A stretch of DNA of 22,862 bases from a virus, in IMG/VR virus record IMGVR_UViG_3300025889_001016, positions 1 to 22,862 of that record, one strand, 5' to 3'. The position numbers were made by a program, and so were the translations under genes. Each line of letters starts with the position of its first letter. Positions within the stretch are counted from its first letter, which is position 1. The notes below the pieces were generated by a model, which saw only the letters and a list, made by a program, of their open reading frames with translations, was not told where the DNA came from and did not search any database. Shown here in pieces: positions 20,901 to 22,862 of this stretch.

Positions 20901-21764
20901 ATGAAACACAATAAACAGAAAAATGTGGGTATAATGTTTGAGGTATTGAGCCACGCTGTTTTGCGGGAAGTTTCGGAAAAGAGAAATAATAGGGCTGCTA
21001 AGTTGTATGCTCTTATTAAAGAAAACTTTCTGAAAGACACAGAAATCTCAAAGGCTTACAAGATTTATTCACAGTTTATTTATAGTGAGGCAAGAAATGT
21101 ATATTCTGCCAATTTATTCGTACGTAATCTTGTATCAGAATACGCAAAAAACATAAATAGAAAGAAGTTAGACGCTGAGTTAAATAGACTATCAGAATCT
21201 ATTTCTCGTATTACTAACAAGAAAAACCTCCTAAAAATAAACATACCTAACTATAAAACTATTGCTAGTTTTCACATCAGATTACATGAGACAGACCAAT
21301 ACATTAGCTCCAGAGAGAATCTGGCGATTGATGAAACATTGATGGATCATCTATTGGAAAACAAGACAGCTAAAAGTATTCGTGACATTAGAAGTCAATC
21401 AGAGTTTGAAAAGAAAACTATTGAAGAGATACAGACGGAAAAACTTTCTTTGGTAATAGCCCTACAGAAGTTTGATGATGTTTATGGAAAACTTTTGACC
21501 AAAGAGCAAAAGTCTTATCTTGAAAAGTATTACACTACTTCCGACCCTGTGAAGTATAAACGATGGGTAGATAAGAAAGTAGATAATCTAATAGATGAAA
21601 TAGCTCACAAATCACCTTCTATCACTGATGAAAAGATAGTCAATAAGATTGAGTTGGTTAGTGAAAAGCTAAAGGGTATCATACAACAAGAATCAGTAAC
21701 AACTAGCAACTTGAAAGACATTCTACTTATTGTAGAGATGAAAGATAAACTAGACCTTTTTTAG
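20901..21764 (+). CDS. Helical protein downstream of the portal, unrecognised
   Basis: A 287-residue protein; ATG 20901 is used in preference to an in-frame TTG at 20889, since TTGGGG then serves as the ribosome site. It is almost wholly helical and charged (REVSEKRNNRAAKLYALIKE, KKLDAELNRLSESISRIT, KTIEEIQTEKLSLVIALQKF), with no membrane segments. In T4 the genes after gp20 are the prohead core proteins gp67 and gp68, the protease gp21 and scaffold gp22. This protein is in the position of a prohead core gene, but sequence likeness to those is not evident. A scaffold or core role is inferred from place and helix content. Confidence 0.6.
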   Translation: MKHNKQKNVGIMFEVLSHAVLREVSEKRNNRAAKLYALIKENFLKDTEISKAYKIYSQFIYSEARNVYSANLFVRNLVSEYAKNINRKKLDAELNRLSESISRITNKKNLLKINIPNYKTIASFHIRLHETDQYISSRENLAIDETLMDHLLENKTAKSIRDIRSQSEFEKKTIEEIQTEKLSLVIALQKFDDVYGKLLTKEQKSYLEKYYTTSDPVKYKRWVDKKVDNLIDEIAHKSPSITDEKIVNKIELVSEKLKGIIQQESVTTSNLKDILLIVEMKDKLDLF

Positions 21765-21774
21765 GAGATAAACT

Positions 21775-22305
21775 TTGCCTCGTCAATCTATATTATCACA
21801 ATGGAGTAGTTCTCTAACAGACCAAGGCGTAGCATCAACACCATCAAGTATACTTGGTAAGTGGCAAGCGATGTTTCCAAACTCATCACCCGTTAGCAAT
21901 CCTACCGCTGTAGCTGGTAAGGCTGCTGATAATGCGAATAGTTTGGTCAACTATTCATTTAGCCCAACAAGAGAAGCAAGTCAACTTGCTACTGACTCTT
22001 GGAGTGATGGTAATGCACACCCCGTAAAGGGAGATGGTGATATTTTAGCCATGTGGAATCGTACTGCTCTTATTACAAATAGAGACATAGACCCCGAAGT
22101 TAATTTTGTTAATGGCACCAAAGAAGGGCCACTTGCAAGAATAACCCTGCAGGGAGCCAGAACAACAGAACAAAAGATTCCCATGAGTGGCCAAAACACA
22201 ACACGTTTTGTTACCAAAACTAGCATTGAAGAGTTTCAGCAGTATACTCAAATGCCATCATTAGAAGATGAGAATGATGTAATCACTGCTGCTGAATTTT
22301 CATAG
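21775..22305 (+). CDS. Virion-type protein with repeated IL-x-[KQ]-W motif, TTG start
   Basis: A 176-residue protein. TTG 21775 is chosen since AGGAG (21763-21767) lies 7 bases before it and the protein begins well there (MPRQSILSQWSSSLTDQG). Residues 5-10 (SILSQW) and 25-30 (SILGKW) repeat one motif; the next gene starts with the same. The middle is Asn/Ser/Ala rich, and the C-terminus has RTTEQKIPMSGQNTTRFVTK and an acidic end. No enzyme motif is seen. A head or tail structural role is inferred from position after the portal and from composition. Confidence 0.6.
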   Translation: MPRQSILSQWSSSLTDQGVASTPSSILGKWQAMFPNSSPVSNPTAVAGKAADNANSLVNYSFSPTREASQLATDSWSDGNAHPVKGDGDILAMWNRTALITNRDIDPEVNFVNGTKEGPLARITLQGARTTEQKIPMSGQNTTRFVTKTSIEEFQQYTQMPSLEDENDVITAAEFS

Positions 22306-22315
22306 GAAATAAATA

Positions 22316-22862
22316 ATGGCTCAAACTATTTTACAAAAGTGGACAAACACGTTTAGTTCTCAGCAGAATGCTCCAGATGCTAGTAGAGAAAAAACTTCAA
22401 ACCAAGTCAACAGAGTGGTAAATTCTCTGTCTGATAGAGCTGTTGGTATGAATAATTGGACATCTTTAAACCCTGTACAATCGGGCAGATATACTATGAA
22501 GATTGGTCTTCTTTGGGAACAGTTTTTAGGAGACAGCAATCCTATAGCCGTTGCTTCAAACTCTATTGATGGTGGTGACATTTCATTGAGAAGTGCCCAA
22601 CTCGGTTTGGATACAAAGTTTGAAGGCGCTACTTATCAAAATAAACAATCTGCTGGGAATGCTGCACTTCTTGGTGTTGCAAGAAATAACAATATCCGTG
22701 CTAAAGGTGGTACGGACGCTATCAATGCCTTTAACACTGGTGGGCTTATCGCTTTTTTTGAAGCTGCTGATAATGTAACTGAAATTAATGCTTTTGTAAA
22801 AAATAACTATAGACTTGCTGCAGCAAATCCAAATGGTGTTTTCTCTAACTTTACTACTGCAG
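22316..22862 (+). CDS. Virion-type protein, 5' part (runs off the window)
   Basis: ATG 22316 lies 10 bases after the previous stop, with AGGAAA upstream; 182 codons are open to the window end, so the gene is partial. It begins MAQTILQKWTNTFSSQQN, with the same IL-x-K-W motif as the upstream protein, then has an Asn/Ser/Ala-rich, glycine-dotted sequence (LLWEQFLGDSNPIAVASNSI, ALLGVARNNNIRAKGG). The composition is that of a structural protein. It may be a paralogue of the preceding gene with a different body. No known family is recognised. Confidence 0.65.
   Translation, partial: MAQTILQKWTNTFSSQQNAPDASREKTSNQVNRVVNSLSDRAVGMNNWTSLNPVQSGRYTMKIGLLWEQFLGDSNPIAVASNSIDGGDISLRSAQLGLDTKFEGATYQNKQSAGNAALLGVARNNNIRAKGGTDAINAFNTGGLIAFFEAADNVTEINAFVKNNYRLAAANPNGVFSNFTTA

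Noticed and set aside
1-22862. CRISPR arrays, insertion sequences or integrase/attachment sites
   Set aside because: No regularly spaced repeats, no transposase or integrase motifs and no tRNA-like integration end apart from the intact tmRNA, which has no duplicated 3' end nearby.

Overview
The window is a gene-dense, AT-rich stretch of a tailed double-stranded DNA phage genome, all on the + strand. The hallmark genes are a T4-type large terminase (17222-18877) and a T4 gp20-type portal (19084-20841), so a myovirus of the broad T4-like group is the best guess. The many short proteins resemble families I know from marine T4-like phages, but the host cannot be read from this sequence. About 40 genes sit almost end to end, with ATGA or TAATG overlaps and Shine-Dalgarno-like GGAG sequences; no gap exceeds about 110 bases apart from the RNA gene.

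Layout. 1-2976: the end of an upstream gene, unrecognised virion-type genes, a small zinc-ribbon-like protein and a GT-B glycosyltransferase. 2977-6030: a lysine-rich protein, a 54-residue four-cysteine zinc protein, a complete one-piece tmRNA gene (3458-3750), two DUF2589-like proteins, an Ala/Lys-rich protein and a second glycosyltransferase-like gene, closed by a strong intrinsic terminator. 6031-10521: small genes, many opening with the same short leader (MKLS-x-[VIL]-[LIF]-x-E) ahead of unrelated bodies; one body is a P-loop kinase and several are very basic. 10515-15574: a cupin-like protein and a run of structural/tail-type proteins ending in a 934-residue protein with two related LamG-like halves. 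15575-17212: a holin candidate, a UACG-loop hairpin and more small leader-bearing genes. 17222-22862: terminase, a coil-plus-membrane-anchor protein, portal, a terminator, a helical protein and two virion-type proteins that share an IL-x-[KQ]-W motif; the last runs off the end.

How it fits together. Terminase and portal form the DNA packaging motor. The common leader looks like the capsid-targeting peptide of T4 internal head proteins, whose prohead protease cuts after [LI]-x-E. I therefore infer a set of proteins, including a kinase, that is loaded into the prohead and co-packaged with DNA. The tmRNA would let the phage rescue stalled ribosomes with its own tag (read as DEELEYKMAA), and it appears to be co-transcribed with late genes. 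A repeated TATATTTAT-type element lies in most of the real intergenic gaps, twice just after a terminator, and is the best candidate for the promoter of these transcription units.
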